64,000 nt of DNA from Mesocentrotus franciscanus (taxonomy: Eukaryota > Echinodermata > Echinoidea > Camarodonta > Strongylocentrotidae). Below the pieces are notes generated by a model. The model worked only from the letters and a program-made list of their open reading frames with translations. It searched no databases and was not told the DNA's origin. Made by a program: the position numbers and the translations under genes. The stretch's first letter is position 1. Each line of letters starts with the position of its first letter. The DNA lies in contig CP137683.1 of assembly GCA_037976565.1 (NCBI GenBank), positions 1,274,637 through 1,338,636 of the forward strand, written 5' to 3'. Shown here one piece after another: positions 10,196 through 45,954 of the stretch.

Positions 10196-13100
10196 CTAAA
10201 AGGACGAAATGCAGAATATGATTAAACAAAAGAAAACTTATTTAGCATAGTTTCTTGTCTCTTTAGACCATGGGTGGCCAACCTGCGGCCCGCGAGCTCT
10301 TCTGGTGGGGCCCGCGGAGCATTGAAAAAAAAATTATAAAAATAGCTCATAAATGAAATGCGGCCCGCATAGCAGCGATGAAATAGGGTAAAATAATTAC
10401 ACACAGCTATCTCTATTTCTATAATTTGTTTTCATCATTCACAACATATTGACTCGTTATGGGGGTTTACTTTAGGGGGTTTAACGCCCCCCTCACTTGG
10501 GCTGCCAAGTGAAAATGTGATGTGCATATTGTGAGAAGATATTCAACTCATCTGGTAACTTAAGAAAACACATGATAACTCTGGATATAACTGTGTTTTG
10601 AACTGATACTTGATTTAAAAAGACGTTATCATGCACTGCTTTTTATGGTCTCCATTGTGTTAGAAGATGCCAGGAAAACATCACTCACGGGGGTTCAAAA
10701 TAGCAACAACAAACACCCCTGCTTTAGATGACTTGTCTAGCTTTAGACATAATTATAAAAAAGATGTCTCATGCTGCTATCACGCCTATTGGACTCTTAA
10801 TATGATATTAAATCTTAATAAGCTGTGCATTTAAGCTATATAATACTGTAATTGACATGAAAACTGGGATATTTTCAATTTTTTGAATGGTTTGGTTTAC
10901 AACTATTTGTCAAAATAAAGAAGACGGCAGTATGAATGCAATAAATATTAAAACAGACTTTCTTTTAACAATCGATACATTTACGTTTTACCAAACGTTT
11001 AACCAAACGTTTAACCCTCATAAAAGTTTTTAATTTGTCGACGTTTTATTTGAGAAACATCAATTGTTGACCAACCATTTTCCACGGTAATATTTATGAA
11101 TGCATACTTTTATGTGGAAAACATATTATATGTACAATTACCCACTAAATTATTCATACCCTGACCAATTTTTATCATTTTTAAAGTATGTGAAAATTGA
11201 TTTGTCGCGATTTACGTCTTTTGAGAATGTGACATAATTATTGAACCTTACATCTAAAAGTATTGAACAAAGGCCCTCATTCAACCAGTCTACCTTTAAT
11301 TTTTGAGTTGCAAAAAACACAAAAACAACAAATTTAAAATGGGAATAAATAATTTAGTTGTTAACTATAAGTATACATTTAGGCAAAATATATTTTAAAT
11401 GTTGTATTTAATAAACTTAGTCTCTTTTCAAAATGTTAATATTTGAACATGTGTCGTTCTTTTTTTTATCAGCCTTGTTAACTACGAACAAACCTAATCT
11501 CTCATTAAGGCTTAGAACGTTCCAAAAAAAATTCAGGTTTTGGTCTCTTCCAAAGCAATATTATGTTCTGAAGAGACTATCCTGTAAGTCTACATAAAAC
11601 ACATGAACATAATTTGTTTCATAGCATTTACTATCTGTTATAAATATAAATTGTCAGAACTTTATCGATTAAACCTCAAACCAACAATGTACCACCTAGA
11701 AAGTATTCCTGAAAATAAATAATTTCAGTCTTACCTCACACACTGCCTGGTAATCCCGGCAGCAATCACCATAATTCCTGCAAGCTGCATCACAATAACA
11801 TGCTCCAGTGGGGTTGTAGGAACCGCATACACCCTCACATGAATGACGTTCTCCTGCAGAAAAAAAAACAAAATTATATCAATAATGATAATATTCATGG
11901 TTTATTTAGCGTTTAATACATCTACGATGTCTCTAAGCTCTCAACGGAAATGTTATTACTCTGGTTACTAGATTGCCCAGAAGCAATATATGCACATTAT
12001 TCACTGCCCAGTGAGCACCCAAGCTAGGCGCCATTTGACAATCGTTCACAATCATGCTGAGCAAACTCTTTCGCATCCCAGCGGATACCAATTTATCACC
12101 TGGGTAGAGAGAATCGAGGCACACAAATCCCTTGTTTAATGACATAAGTCCGTGCAGGGGATCAAACACAAAACTGTCGCTTCACCAGTAAAATTTAAAC
12201 TATTTGACTATGATGAGAGGTATGTTTGTGTGGAGGGGTGATCCCCTCCCAGATCGTTCCTCTTTTTTTCAGGTTTTTGCTGAAAAAGGAAGTGATTATT
12301 TTCGATACTGTACTCCTACTTGAATAGGGTATAACCTTGCTGCATACCCAAATATATAAAAGAGGTGAAAAATCTACTAACCTGTTGAAGGGAGTCCACT
12401 AGGTGGCGGAGGAGGGGCAGAGCTGTTGTTTGGTGGAGGCGGCGGAGGGGAAGAACCGTTGTTTGGTGGAGGAGGAGGAGGGGAAGAACCGTTGTTTGGT
12501 GGAGGAGGAGGAGGGGCAGAGCTGTTGTTTGGTGGAGGAGGAGGAGGGGCAGAACCGTTGTTTGGTGGAGGAGGAGGAGGAGGAGAAGAACCGTTGTTTG
12601 GTGGAGGAGGAGGAGGGGAAGAACCGTTGTTTGGTGGAGGAAGAGGAGGGGAAGAACCGTTGTTTGGTGGAGGAGGAGGAGGGGCAGAACCGTTGTTTGG
12701 GTGTGAGTGGTTACCGGATCCATTGCCCGGGGGTGGGGGTGAAATGGGAGAGGAAAATAGCCCGCGCTTAACGATTCGACCGGCGCGTGAGTGGTTACCG
12801 GTGCCATTACCAGGTCTTGGTGGAGGGGGCCTGGTGCCATTGATTGGCTGTGAGTGGTTACCGGTGCCATTACCATGTCTTGGTGGAGGAGGAGCGGTGC
12901 CGTTGCTTGGGTGTGAGTGGTTACCAGTGCCATTACCAGGTCTCGGTGGAGGTGGGCCTGTACCGTTCCCTGGTCTTGGTCTTGGTCTTGGTCTTGGTGG
13001 CCGATTACCGTTTGCTATAAGAATTTGATAGGGAAACATGAATGGCCAACTAAAAACCCAGTCTTATATGAAATGTCGTAAACTTACAAGAATTTAATTC

Positions 13101-13296
13101 GCTTCCTGTGACCCTACAGTAGTCAAAGTCAGTGATATTTTCAGTAAATACCCATTTAAATATAGCACATAAAAAGGCTTTTATAGTTCTCCGTATTGGT
13201 GATTAAAATGTTGTCATACTTACGAGCCTGTGCAGCACAAACAGCAGCAAGGACCAGGATGACCAAGAGTCCGCTGAGAATTATTCGGCCTGCCAT
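10160..13296 (-). CDS. Secreted N-glycosylated polyproline repeat protein with somatomedin-B domain (intact copy)
   Basis: Inferred exons (minus strand): 13224-13296, 12382-13014, 11735-11853 and 10160-10195. All junctions have GT/AG sites and agree in phase, giving 286 aa. Residues 1-24 are a signal peptide (MAGRIILSGLLVILVLAAVC followed by AAQA). Residues 25-100 are Arg/Pro-rich with NGT and NHS sequons. A dibasic site (IVKR) lies at 105-108. Then come nine units of about 11 residues reading NNGS(S/A)PPPPPP, followed by a somatomedin-B-like domain at about 236-275 with eight cysteines spaced C-x3-C-x8-C-x-C-x3-C-x5-CC-x6-C. About twenty potential N-glycosylation sites are present. A TATA box lies upstream. 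The start was chosen because it opens the signal peptide. The role is unknown; the architecture suggests an extracellular adhesive, mucin-like or defence protein. The last exon is the least certain. Confidence 0.8.
10261..10729. mobile_element. hAT-like non-autonomous transposon with 8-bp target duplication
   Basis: The element body is 10269-10721 (453 bp). It begins CATGGGTGGCCAACCTGCGG and ends ACACCCCTG, so the ends are short imperfect inverted repeats (CAGGGGTG type). It is flanked by CTTTAGAC (10261-10268) and CTTTAGAT (10722-10729), an 8-bp duplication typical of hAT elements. Copy 1 of the duplication has the uninterrupted site at 1699-1706. Confidence 0.85.
11735..11853 (-). CDS. Exon 3 (somatomedin-B-like domain), copy 2
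   Basis: The 119-bp exon has acceptor CTGCAG and donor GTAAGA. It encodes about 39 residues with eight Cys and the signature CDAAC, NYGDCCRDY and a final Cys, matching the somatomedin-B fold (vitronectin, ENPP and PRG4 type). Upstream and downstream phases (1 and 0) fit the flanking exons. Confidence 0.88.
11960..12165. repeat. Dispersed repeat fragment, copy 2
   Basis: Duplicate of the fragment at 2935-3165. It shares the core motifs with the independent copy at 20600-20830. Confidence 0.65.
12382..13014 (-). CDS. Exon 2 (NGT/NHS and NNGS-polyproline repeats), copy 2
   Basis: This 633-bp exon has acceptor TTATAG and donor GTTAGT. The 3' two-thirds is a 33-bp minisatellite encoding NNGS(S/A)PPPPPP; the 5' part encodes PRPGNGTGNHS-type units. 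The whole exon is open in frame from the signal-peptide phase to the somatomedin-B phase. The opposite strand is also open (12426-13028, Gly/Leu-Phe-Gly-rich), which follows from the 33-bp period and is taken as a shadow. Confidence 0.85.
13224..13296 (-). CDS. Exon 1 (signal peptide), somatomedin-B repeat gene copy 2
   Basis: The exon encodes a 24-residue hydrophobic signal peptide and ends in phase 1 at a consensus donor (GTAAGT). It is nearly identical to the copy-1 exon (Ala instead of Ser at residue 2). Confidence 0.85.
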
Positions 13297-13393
13297 GATG
13301 ATATTGATGATATCAGTTTGGAGTGGTCTTTGGTTGCTAGTGATCAGTATCTGGAAGGACACTGACTATGGCTCTCATGGTTCTACCAGCCCC

Positions 13394-13401
13394 CTTTTAT
13401 A
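13394..13401 (-). promoter_or_regulatory. TATA box of copy 2 gene
   Basis: The minus strand reads TATAAAAG about 98 bases before the ATG. A TCAGTG initiator-like sequence lies about 30 bases downstream. It is conserved with copy 1. Confidence 0.6.
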
Positions 13402-14599
13402 AGTTTTCGATATTTGAATTCTGAAGGTTGGTCCGGAAAGGTATACCATTCACAATGTAGTACGCGTTTGATGTCAAGGCGCAGTGTTTAACAAACCACA
13501 GGTGTACCTGTCTACTTCTTTTAGATCACGACATGTTTACGCTACCATCCCTTTTAACTTTTGCTTAGAAATCGCCGTTTTTGCTCGTTGTCCATCTGTT
13601 CGTGTCCAGTTTGACTGTTTGGTCTGATGGATTTTATTTCATTTATATTGGAGTGGTGTGTTTATCCATGAGCAAACGTATGCTTTAGTTTCATTTCTAG
13701 ATTCAACAATAAACTTTTGAGAGTTCATGAGTTGCAATGGCGTAGTGTGGGCTTTGTGAACCAAGAAACGGGGGTGTGCTGGATGGCACCGTTCTTATGT
13801 GGCGGATGGAATGTAAATGAAAAGGCTACTAAATAAGAAGAGGGTAATGCTTGAAGTCCTGTCATCTCGTTTTCCCCTCTTCCATCTCTCCCCTTCTCTC
13901 TCCCTCTCCCTCTTTCAATTTTTTCTTCTGTTTCTGCATTTCGATAAGGAGGCACGCCTTCATTATTGTTTTTCTTTTTTTAATGATTTTACGTTTTTTG
14001 GCACCTCGGGTGATAATTTTGTCGGTATCCAATGCGAGACATTCGTGAAATTATGTTGAACATCTTTACATTGTTTTTGATCAGATAATAAGTTTCTTCA
14101 TTAATAGAATTATGGTTTAAAGGGGTATATTTTGCACTTTACACGTAGTGCATTTAATAGAATTATTCAGGCTTGTGTGCATTCATCACTGAGGTATCAT
14201 CATGTATATCAAATATGGCAACCTTTCCCCTTCATTGACATGCCCCTGTAAAAACACTCACGTGCCCACAAGCAGGTGTCACTGGCAATTCAGTGTGCGT
14301 AACCAGATAGTTTTAAAAGATAATCTTTCGCGGAAGCCGTGAAACTCTCTGGTTAAAACGGTTAAGTCAACAGCAGGTCGCTCCCGTTGCACGCTATGTT
14401 CATTTTCTCTAAGTATATTCAACTTTAATTTCAGTTATTCTCTCGTTCCACGTCTTTCTTGTCCATCCCTTTTTTTAATTCCTGTCATTTTCTCATCACC
14501 TTTCACAATGAAGAGGTTAAACCAAGTGGAAAAATTGTGCTGAATATTTGTACTGATCAGCACTCCTGACAAATCAGCAATTGTGTCAATTTATTAATG

Positions 14600-14890
14600 T
14601 GGTAGGGCAGGGGCGGATCCAGCGGGCGGCAAGGGAGGGGGCCGAAAAAGGGGCCCACTTCGTGCGAAAATTTGAAAACCGTGCCGGCCGATTTTCCGCT
14701 CAGTGGTAGGGGTAGTGAGGAATTTTTTTGGGGGCCTCAGAAAATTTGAATTTTTTTTTAACCACCCCCCCCCTTGAGCGCCAGGGGAGGGGGCCCATCT
14801 TCTTCTTTTTTTACATAAAGGTGTTTTTACCTGTTTTTTTTTTAGGGGACGGGGCCCGGGCCGGCCCCTGGATCCGCCACTGTGGTAGGG
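14600..14890. mobile_element. hAT-like MITE with 8-bp target duplication
   Basis: The element is 14608-14882 (275 bp), GC-rich, beginning CAGGGGCGGATCCAG and ending CTGGATCCGCCACTG (inverted termini). It is flanked by TGGTAGGG on both sides (14600-14607, 14883-14890). Copy 1 has the empty site at 5604-5611 (one base different). Confidence 0.88.
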
Positions 14891-15111
14891 TTAGCAACTG
14901 TACATGTATAATAATTATCCCCGCCCTTATATAAAGTTTTTGCACAGACATCTAATCATAAAGGCCATAGGCGACTGTAAGAGTTTGACATATCGTCATC
15001 TGATTTCGGAGACGATTTTGCCTGAAGCTCCAAATAGTGAAAAGACATCATGAAAAGATTTTGTGCTGAAATACATGAAATACATTTTTCTATTCGTTTT
15101 ATTTCTGTCCC

Positions 15112-15118
15112 GCTCCCC

Positions 15119-15149
<31 letters not shown>

Positions 15150-15179
15150 TTTCTCTATCTCTCTCTCTCTCTCTCTCTT
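15112..15179. repeat. (CT)n microsatellite at the right edge of copy 2
   Basis: Lies between the duplication breakpoint (15085) and the tubulin retrocopy (15249); absent after copy 1. Confidence 0.9.
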
Positions 15180-15248
15180 ACATAGATTGTTGATTGCTGC
15201 GTTAACGAGTTGACAACGGCTTTTGACTTTCTCTGTTATCGATTATGA

Positions 15249-15668
<420 letters not shown>

Positions 15669-16365
15669 ATCCACCTTATTGATCACCAGCAATCTAGAGA
15701 AAAGGGACCCAGTATCAACTAACTCTTTAACACGGAAGAATGTAAACATTACAATATACCAGTATTTACGAATACTTTAAAGGGAATTATGTAATCAGTT
15801 ATGAACAAATGCTAACAATTTCCGCCAATCGTCTCACATACCATTGCATATTCATGTACTATGTAGTATACATCCATATTGGATGCAAATTCTGCAAAAG
15901 AGCCAAGTCATTATTTTATTTTCATGTGGCACAGTCATATGATTTGATTCAGTGGAGAAACAAAGTTTTGAATTATAAACAAGTGCAATCATGAACTTAT
16001 GATTACAGAATTGATACAAGGATTATTCATCCTCAATACAAAGCAGCCCTTTAAAAGAAAAATTGCAGTACACTCATTAAATGAGATGCCCCAAAATGTA
16101 GCAATGCTTTTCCTATACCTTCAGGACAACTCAATGATGGCAAGTTTAGTAGTACATGTGACTTTGCAATTACAAATATACAGTAACTCAGAAAAGCGAA
16201 GAACTACATGTACTATTTTAACATTGCCTTCATCCAATTTGCAATATATTGATTTAAATAAGATTTGTATGAAAAGTACTAACTTATTATATTTTATAGC
16301 AAACGATGTGATCAATGACTAATAAATTCCCCAAACCGCAAAAAAAAAAAAAAAAAAAAAAAAAA
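15669..16365 (+). pseudogene. 3' UTR and poly(A) tract of the beta-tubulin retrocopy
   Basis: About 670 bases of UTR follow the stop. AATAAA at 16321-16326 lies 13 bases before a pure A26 run (16340-16365). This is the expected structure of a reverse-transcribed mRNA. The 107-codon frame at 15999-16322 is a chance ORF in this UTR. Confidence 0.85.
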
Positions 16366-18017
16366 TGGAATTATATGAATTTTCTAGAACAACTCCAAAT
16401 TATAAGGGAAAAGGTTCAAGGAATGAGGAAACAAACTACCGTCCCACTCTGTTGTAAGCCATATCCCTAAAATAATAGAAAAGGAAATTCAGGAACAACT
16501 ACTACGTTATCTTCTTAAACACAATCTGATCAATATTGAACAACATGCTTTCCTACCGAAACAATCAACGACAACTTGTCTGCATAGAGTTATCGATGAA
16601 TTTCTTGATGCATTTAATGAAAAAGAAAAAGTTGGAGCATGTTTCTTAGATATATCAAAATGTTTCGATAGTGTAGACCATGATAATCTACTCTACAAAA
16701 TGCAGCAATATGTTATTGCTGATAACATGCTAAGATGGTTTTCAAGTTATCTGAAGGAAAGAAAACAAGTTGTATTCTCGCAAGGTAAACTTTCTGCAAA
16801 AAAGGAACTATCAGTAGGGGTACCGCAAGGAGGAGCACTTGCCCCGATCATATTTTTACTTTTTATCAATGATATATCACAATCAATCTGGAGTTATAAC
16901 AATATATGCTGATGATGTTATTTTATTTGAGATAGGGGAAGATGTGCAGACAATAACCTCTAGACTACAATCAAATATTGATTCTATTAATGATTGGTAT
17001 AAACAAAACCACTTAAGGATTAATGTTGACAAAACAATGAGTATATTACTGCAAACGCGTTCTCATGAAACTCTGAAAATATATATTGATGGAATTGAAA
17101 TTGAACAGGTCAAGTCCATACGATACTTAGGCGTTGAAATTCATGAAAATTTAAAGTGGGATATTCATGTTAATAACCTATGCAAATATATTGGATACAA
17201 GATCCGTTCTCTTGGAAAACTGAGGAAATTTTTAAGTTCCTCTTTATTGAACACTCTTTATAAACTTACAATACAACCTTGCATTGATTATGGTATTTCT
17301 GTCTAGGGCAACTGTGCAGATAAACATAAAATTAAACTACAAAGATTACAAAAACGAGCCGCACGTTATATAACTGGCAACTTTGACCTGAATGTTTCCT
17401 TCAAAACACTTTCAAAAAGATTATCTTGGCAAGACATAGATGAAAGGAAAGACTACTTTCTTGCCACACAAATGTTTAAATGTATACATGGTCTAGCCCC
17501 CACAACTTTGTAATGATATCGAAATGTTTTGTGATCGACATAATTACCATACTAGGAATAAAGATAGGCTTAATGTAGTCCCACCTGAAGTCCACCTCTC
17601 AATTTTCAAACAAGCCTTTATTTTTTTCCGGTGCTAAACGAGGGAATGGCATTCCCCACTTTATACAAAATGCCCATACAATTAAAACTTTTAAATTGAT
17701 TTATAAGAAGTTTTATTTTTAATTTTATTTTGTAAGTAAATATTTATATCTATTGTACTTTTTCGTATTTCTTTTATATTTAATTATATGTATAATACAG
17801 AAGTATGTTATGTCTGATGATACTTACCTGTTTGACTTTTTACTATTTATTTTTATTTTATGTCAATATATGCAGTTAAATGATTTTATTTTGAAAATTT
17901 GTTATACATTTCATATGTTATTGCTTTTTAATGTTAACAGGACCATGTTGAAAAACAGTATACCTGAACAAATTATCCTGTATAAAGATGTTTTAATAAA
18001 TAAATAAATAAATAAAC
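16366..18017 (+). mobile_element. Decayed LINE reverse transcriptase, plus strand
   Basis: In shifting frames the segment encodes YKGKGSRNEETNYRP, RT motif A (FLDISKCFDSVDH), motif B (GVPQGGALAPIIF), an intact motif C (YADD) and the thumb (RYLGVEIHENLKWDIHVN). There are frameshifts near 16445 and 16900, an in-frame stop near 17304 and more decay after. It ends with an (AAAT)n tail at about 17993-18017. The 5' end is truncated in the RT domain exactly at the tubulin poly(A). Confidence 0.88.
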
Positions 18018-19520
18018 TATTTCAGATTGTTCTTACTCTATTCTGATAATTTTATTTACATATTAACCATACGGTAGAATTCTACTCAAGCAATTTTGCC
18101 TAATGTTCATAGGAATTTATATATTACTCTGAGGACTTGGAATGATCTAAATGAAGGGAAAAGTCGATTAGATCTTGCTTTAGATCATGACATTAGTAGA
18201 AAGTAAAAACTGTACTCTGAAAGGATATGGAATTACTTTACGTGAGCGTATAAAAATACGATGATGGGTGTGTATACACAAGTGTGTTTGGGGATTGTGT
18301 GTCCTAACATTCAGTGTGCATATGATTGTGGTGTTTGAATCATGGAACATTTTGAATGAATTGATCAATGTCTGTCTGTTTCAGCATTATTATTACCCCC
18401 CCCCCTTTCTTTGCCTCTGACCTTCTTCACTATTTGTTTTAAATATAAATATGGTCTACGTGTTTGAAGATGAATATACTATTTCCAAAAGAAAATCGAG
18501 CTGTTAACATTTTTGTTGTAGTTCAAGGGGATTCCCGTTAAACATCTTGTTATCACAAATGTTTTTTGGGTATTTATGCTATGCAAGATTATTTGAAAAA
18601 GGTAAATAAATAATTGATTCCAGGCAAATTGGCTCCTCCCTCGCACCTTTTCTCATTTTCTCACATCATCCTTTCTTCTATATCTATATATTCTTCATGA
18701 ATAAGAAGAATCTTACCCCTCCCCGTAAAAGGGGGAAAAAAATTGACGAAAAATACGAAGGGATTATGTCAATTAAAGAATTTATTCAGTAAAAATCTAA
18801 TCTTAATATTTACATCATTAACCAAAGAAAAAGATATTACAACTATAGGCTTGTAGCCTTGAGGATAATAGGGGAGCCTACATTGATGCTAACTGTAATA
18901 AATACTAGCTTCTATTAATGGCAATTTAGGCAGCAAATGCAGTATTACCCAATGCTATCCAATGAAGTGAATAATTATAGCAAATAAAGGAAAATTAGTG
19001 ATATTTATTTGTCTTTTCACCCGGAAAAGCCTAACCACTAAGCTGATTTTTTTTTTTTTTACGCCGTGCACATAAAACACAAGAAAACTCAACGAGAAAT
19101 ATAGCATCATACATGTACCAGAAAATTATAAAAAATTAATATCTAGTAAAATGCAATTGTCCATCCACATAATTGAATATCTCAAATGTATGTATTCAAT
19201 TGTTTTAGTTTTATGTTATCGCTTCAAAATACAGGCGGGTCGAAACAGTGAAGAATAATATATAACTTCTAATACTGATAATACTAACGATGATAATCAT
19301 AATAACAATAATAATAATAAAAATAATGAGGCAGGTAATAACAGAAATAATAGCAATAATGATAATAATAATAATGATATTTATAATAGTAATAATAATA
19401 GAAATATTGATGGTAATATATAATAACAAAAATAATGATAAATTAATAATAATAATGATAACAATAGTAATAATAATAATAAAAGTAATAATTGTAATAA
19501 TAATAACATTATTATTATAC

Positions 19521-19574
<54 letters not shown>

Positions 19575-20585
19575 TTTATAAAAAAAAAACAATAATAGAC
19601 TCCACAAGAATAATGTGCTCAAGGCGCAAGTATACCTCAGTCACACGAATGATACGGACACTATACCGAACCGAAGATTACATTACACCGTATAGCCTCT
19701 AATCGGTCGGTCCGGCAGTGTGCGTGGCAGAGGTATCTTTGATATTGTATTTTATTTTCTTCTAAATGCATGTTTTTGTTCATCACTCATTCTGGATTGT
19801 CGAGATATGTAAAATGTTATTCTTCTGGCAATTGGAAGAATTTGACCATTTGTTCCTTTTTATTTGAAATGATAAACAAAAATGAATGATCTGATTCTAT
19901 AATGTAATATTGTTCATTATCATTTTGAAAAATCTTGGTTCTGCTCTTAAACAATTTGCTTTCAAGTTTATCCCACCATATTAATGTGATTTTTTTTGCT
20001 GTATTCACATTGTTTTAAATGGGAAATAAATGGAAGTGAATTGAGCGTTGCTTGCTAAATTTTGAGTTTATCAAATACATTCCTATAGCTGGCGCTGTTC
20101 ATGTTTTACCTATATCAATCATTGACTGCCAAAGTTAAATCACTGATCTCTTCTTAAAAGGTATTACGTCGAGATCAGTGGTTTTCATCCATATTCTATG
20201 AATAAACCGTTCTACTTAAAGGACTCGGACAACTAAGGCCCCAAACTGGATTGCTTAAGAATGAGTACAAATATAAAGAACTGTAAAACAGAGTATCAGT
20301 AAGAAGAGGACATTTAAACAACTATAATAAAACAAAATGGTTTGTCAGTTGCAATCATGACAGCCCAGAAAAATGATTGCCAAGTTCGATATAAAAAATA
20401 ATTAGCATTTGACACAGAACGTTACATAATCAGACGTATTTATATTTCAGTTTACATCATACAGAGGCGCGTATCAGTCAATGATATTATTCTCCTTGGA
20501 AATAAAGTCTCCTGTTTATACAAACAAATAGTACTTGACGCTTGGTCAGTATTTAAAAATAATTTTCCTGCTCATATTTGAGTTA
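18018..20585. other. Intergenic, no gene seen
   Basis: AT-rich sequence with short polyC, polyT and a long region of ATA/TAA-type simple repeat (19260-19575). Reading frames here are translations of the simple repeat. No splice-supported exon or RNA gene was recognised. Confidence 0.6.
19260..19575. repeat. Degenerate and pure (TAA)n microsatellite
   Basis: Imperfect ATA/ATG trinucleotides run from 19260 and become pure TAA at about 19520-19574. Confidence 0.9.
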
Positions 20586-20589
20586 TAAT

Positions 20590-20830
20590 TAATAATAATA
20601 ATAAAAATAATAGCTAGTACTTATATAGCGCTTTTCAGGACCGAAGGCCCTCTCAAAACACTTTATTACCCCGGTCATCGGATTTAGGCTTACCCGCACA
20701 CAATGTATGCACATTCTCCACTCCCTGGGGAGCATTCCAGCCAGGCGTCATTTTTACATGCGCACACTTGCTAATCTAAGCACATTAGCTTTCGCATCCT
20801 GCCGGGTAAGTGTGTAATCATAAACCTAGG
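20590..20830. repeat. Dispersed repeat of the 3 kb/12 kb family
   Basis: An AATAAT tract followed by 'cttatatagcgcttttcagg' and the same 'caatgtatgcacattc' core and 'agccaggcg' found at 2960 and 11985. This is the third copy in the window and the only one outside the duplication; it retains the L2-like 5' portion. Confidence 0.7.
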
Positions 20831-20971
20831 TCCATTGTATAATTCGTTAATTAGAAATAGAAGATCAGAGTAGTTTGATTATTATGCCATAATGCCAGGA
20901 TACGCAGAGATAAATGTGTTTGTTTTAAATAAATAAAGAAGAAATGCCCAGCATTTCCAATGCCCTGAAAG

Positions 20972-20977
20972 TTTATT
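20972..20977 (-). terminator. Candidate polyadenylation signal for the urea transporter
   Basis: AATAAA on the minus strand about 450 bases beyond the stop codon. Inferred from position only. If used, the 3' UTR would include the MITE at 21132-21340. Confidence 0.3.
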
Positions 20978-21131
20978 TCGTTTGCATTCAAATTCTTCGT
21001 TGATATCATGCTCCATGTGAAGAGTAGTGGTGTATGAAGTCATCCTTAAAATAACAAAGACGCAGAAAATATCATGCAAGAGCAATGCTTTACCAAATTG
21101 ATCATAGTTGGGTGTTCAATATATTCAATAG

Positions 21132-21340
21132 ACCCTTTCACGGTTAAGGCCGCCATTTTAATTCGCGCGTAAACATGGCGTCATCAATGTTTTCAGATGC
21201 GCTTGTATTGTTGCGTCACTGCCTGCGCTGTGCGCTCACATCATATTGACATGGGCGCCATCTTAAATTACGAGTAAACAACTTTGTTTTACTCGTAATT
21301 TAGTGTCAGCGCATGCGCATTCTTGTAACCGTGAAAGGGT
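21132..21340. mobile_element. MITE with ACCCTTTCACGGTTA termini
   Basis: A perfect 15-bp terminal inverted repeat (21132-21146, 21326-21340) encloses 209 bp with an internal palindrome built on AATTACGAGTAAA. It lies just downstream of the urea transporter stop codon. Confidence 0.85.
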
Positions 21341-21424
21341 GTATACTGCGCACCTTGCTTGTCTTTGTTCAAGGTTATACAAAACAAACACCGATTGTCC
21401 TTCAGAATGTTTCTTTCTCTTAAG

Positions 21425-45954
<24,530 letters not shown>

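Larger units (their letters stand above)
8544..15085. repeat. Tandem segmental duplication, copy 2
   Basis: This is the second copy of the block at 1-5807. It is longer mainly because of two insertions (10269-10721 and 14608-14882). It starts inside a minus-strand LINE reverse transcriptase fragment and ends at 15085, where a CT microsatellite and then the beta-tubulin retrocopy follow. Small substitutions and indels are spread over both copies, so the duplication is not brand new. Confidence 0.95.

Noticed and set aside
12316..12933. Minus-strand Leu/His-rich frame (LPLLLLHQTTV units)
   Set aside because: It is the same repeat exon read in another frame; no signal peptide or phase-compatible exon.
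12426..13028. Long plus-strand open frame rich in Gly (LFGGGGGGEEP units) opposite the polyproline exon; the same at 3319-4051
   Set aside because: The 33-bp period keeps several frames open on both strands. The minus frame alone connects by splice phase to a signal peptide and the somatomedin-B exon.
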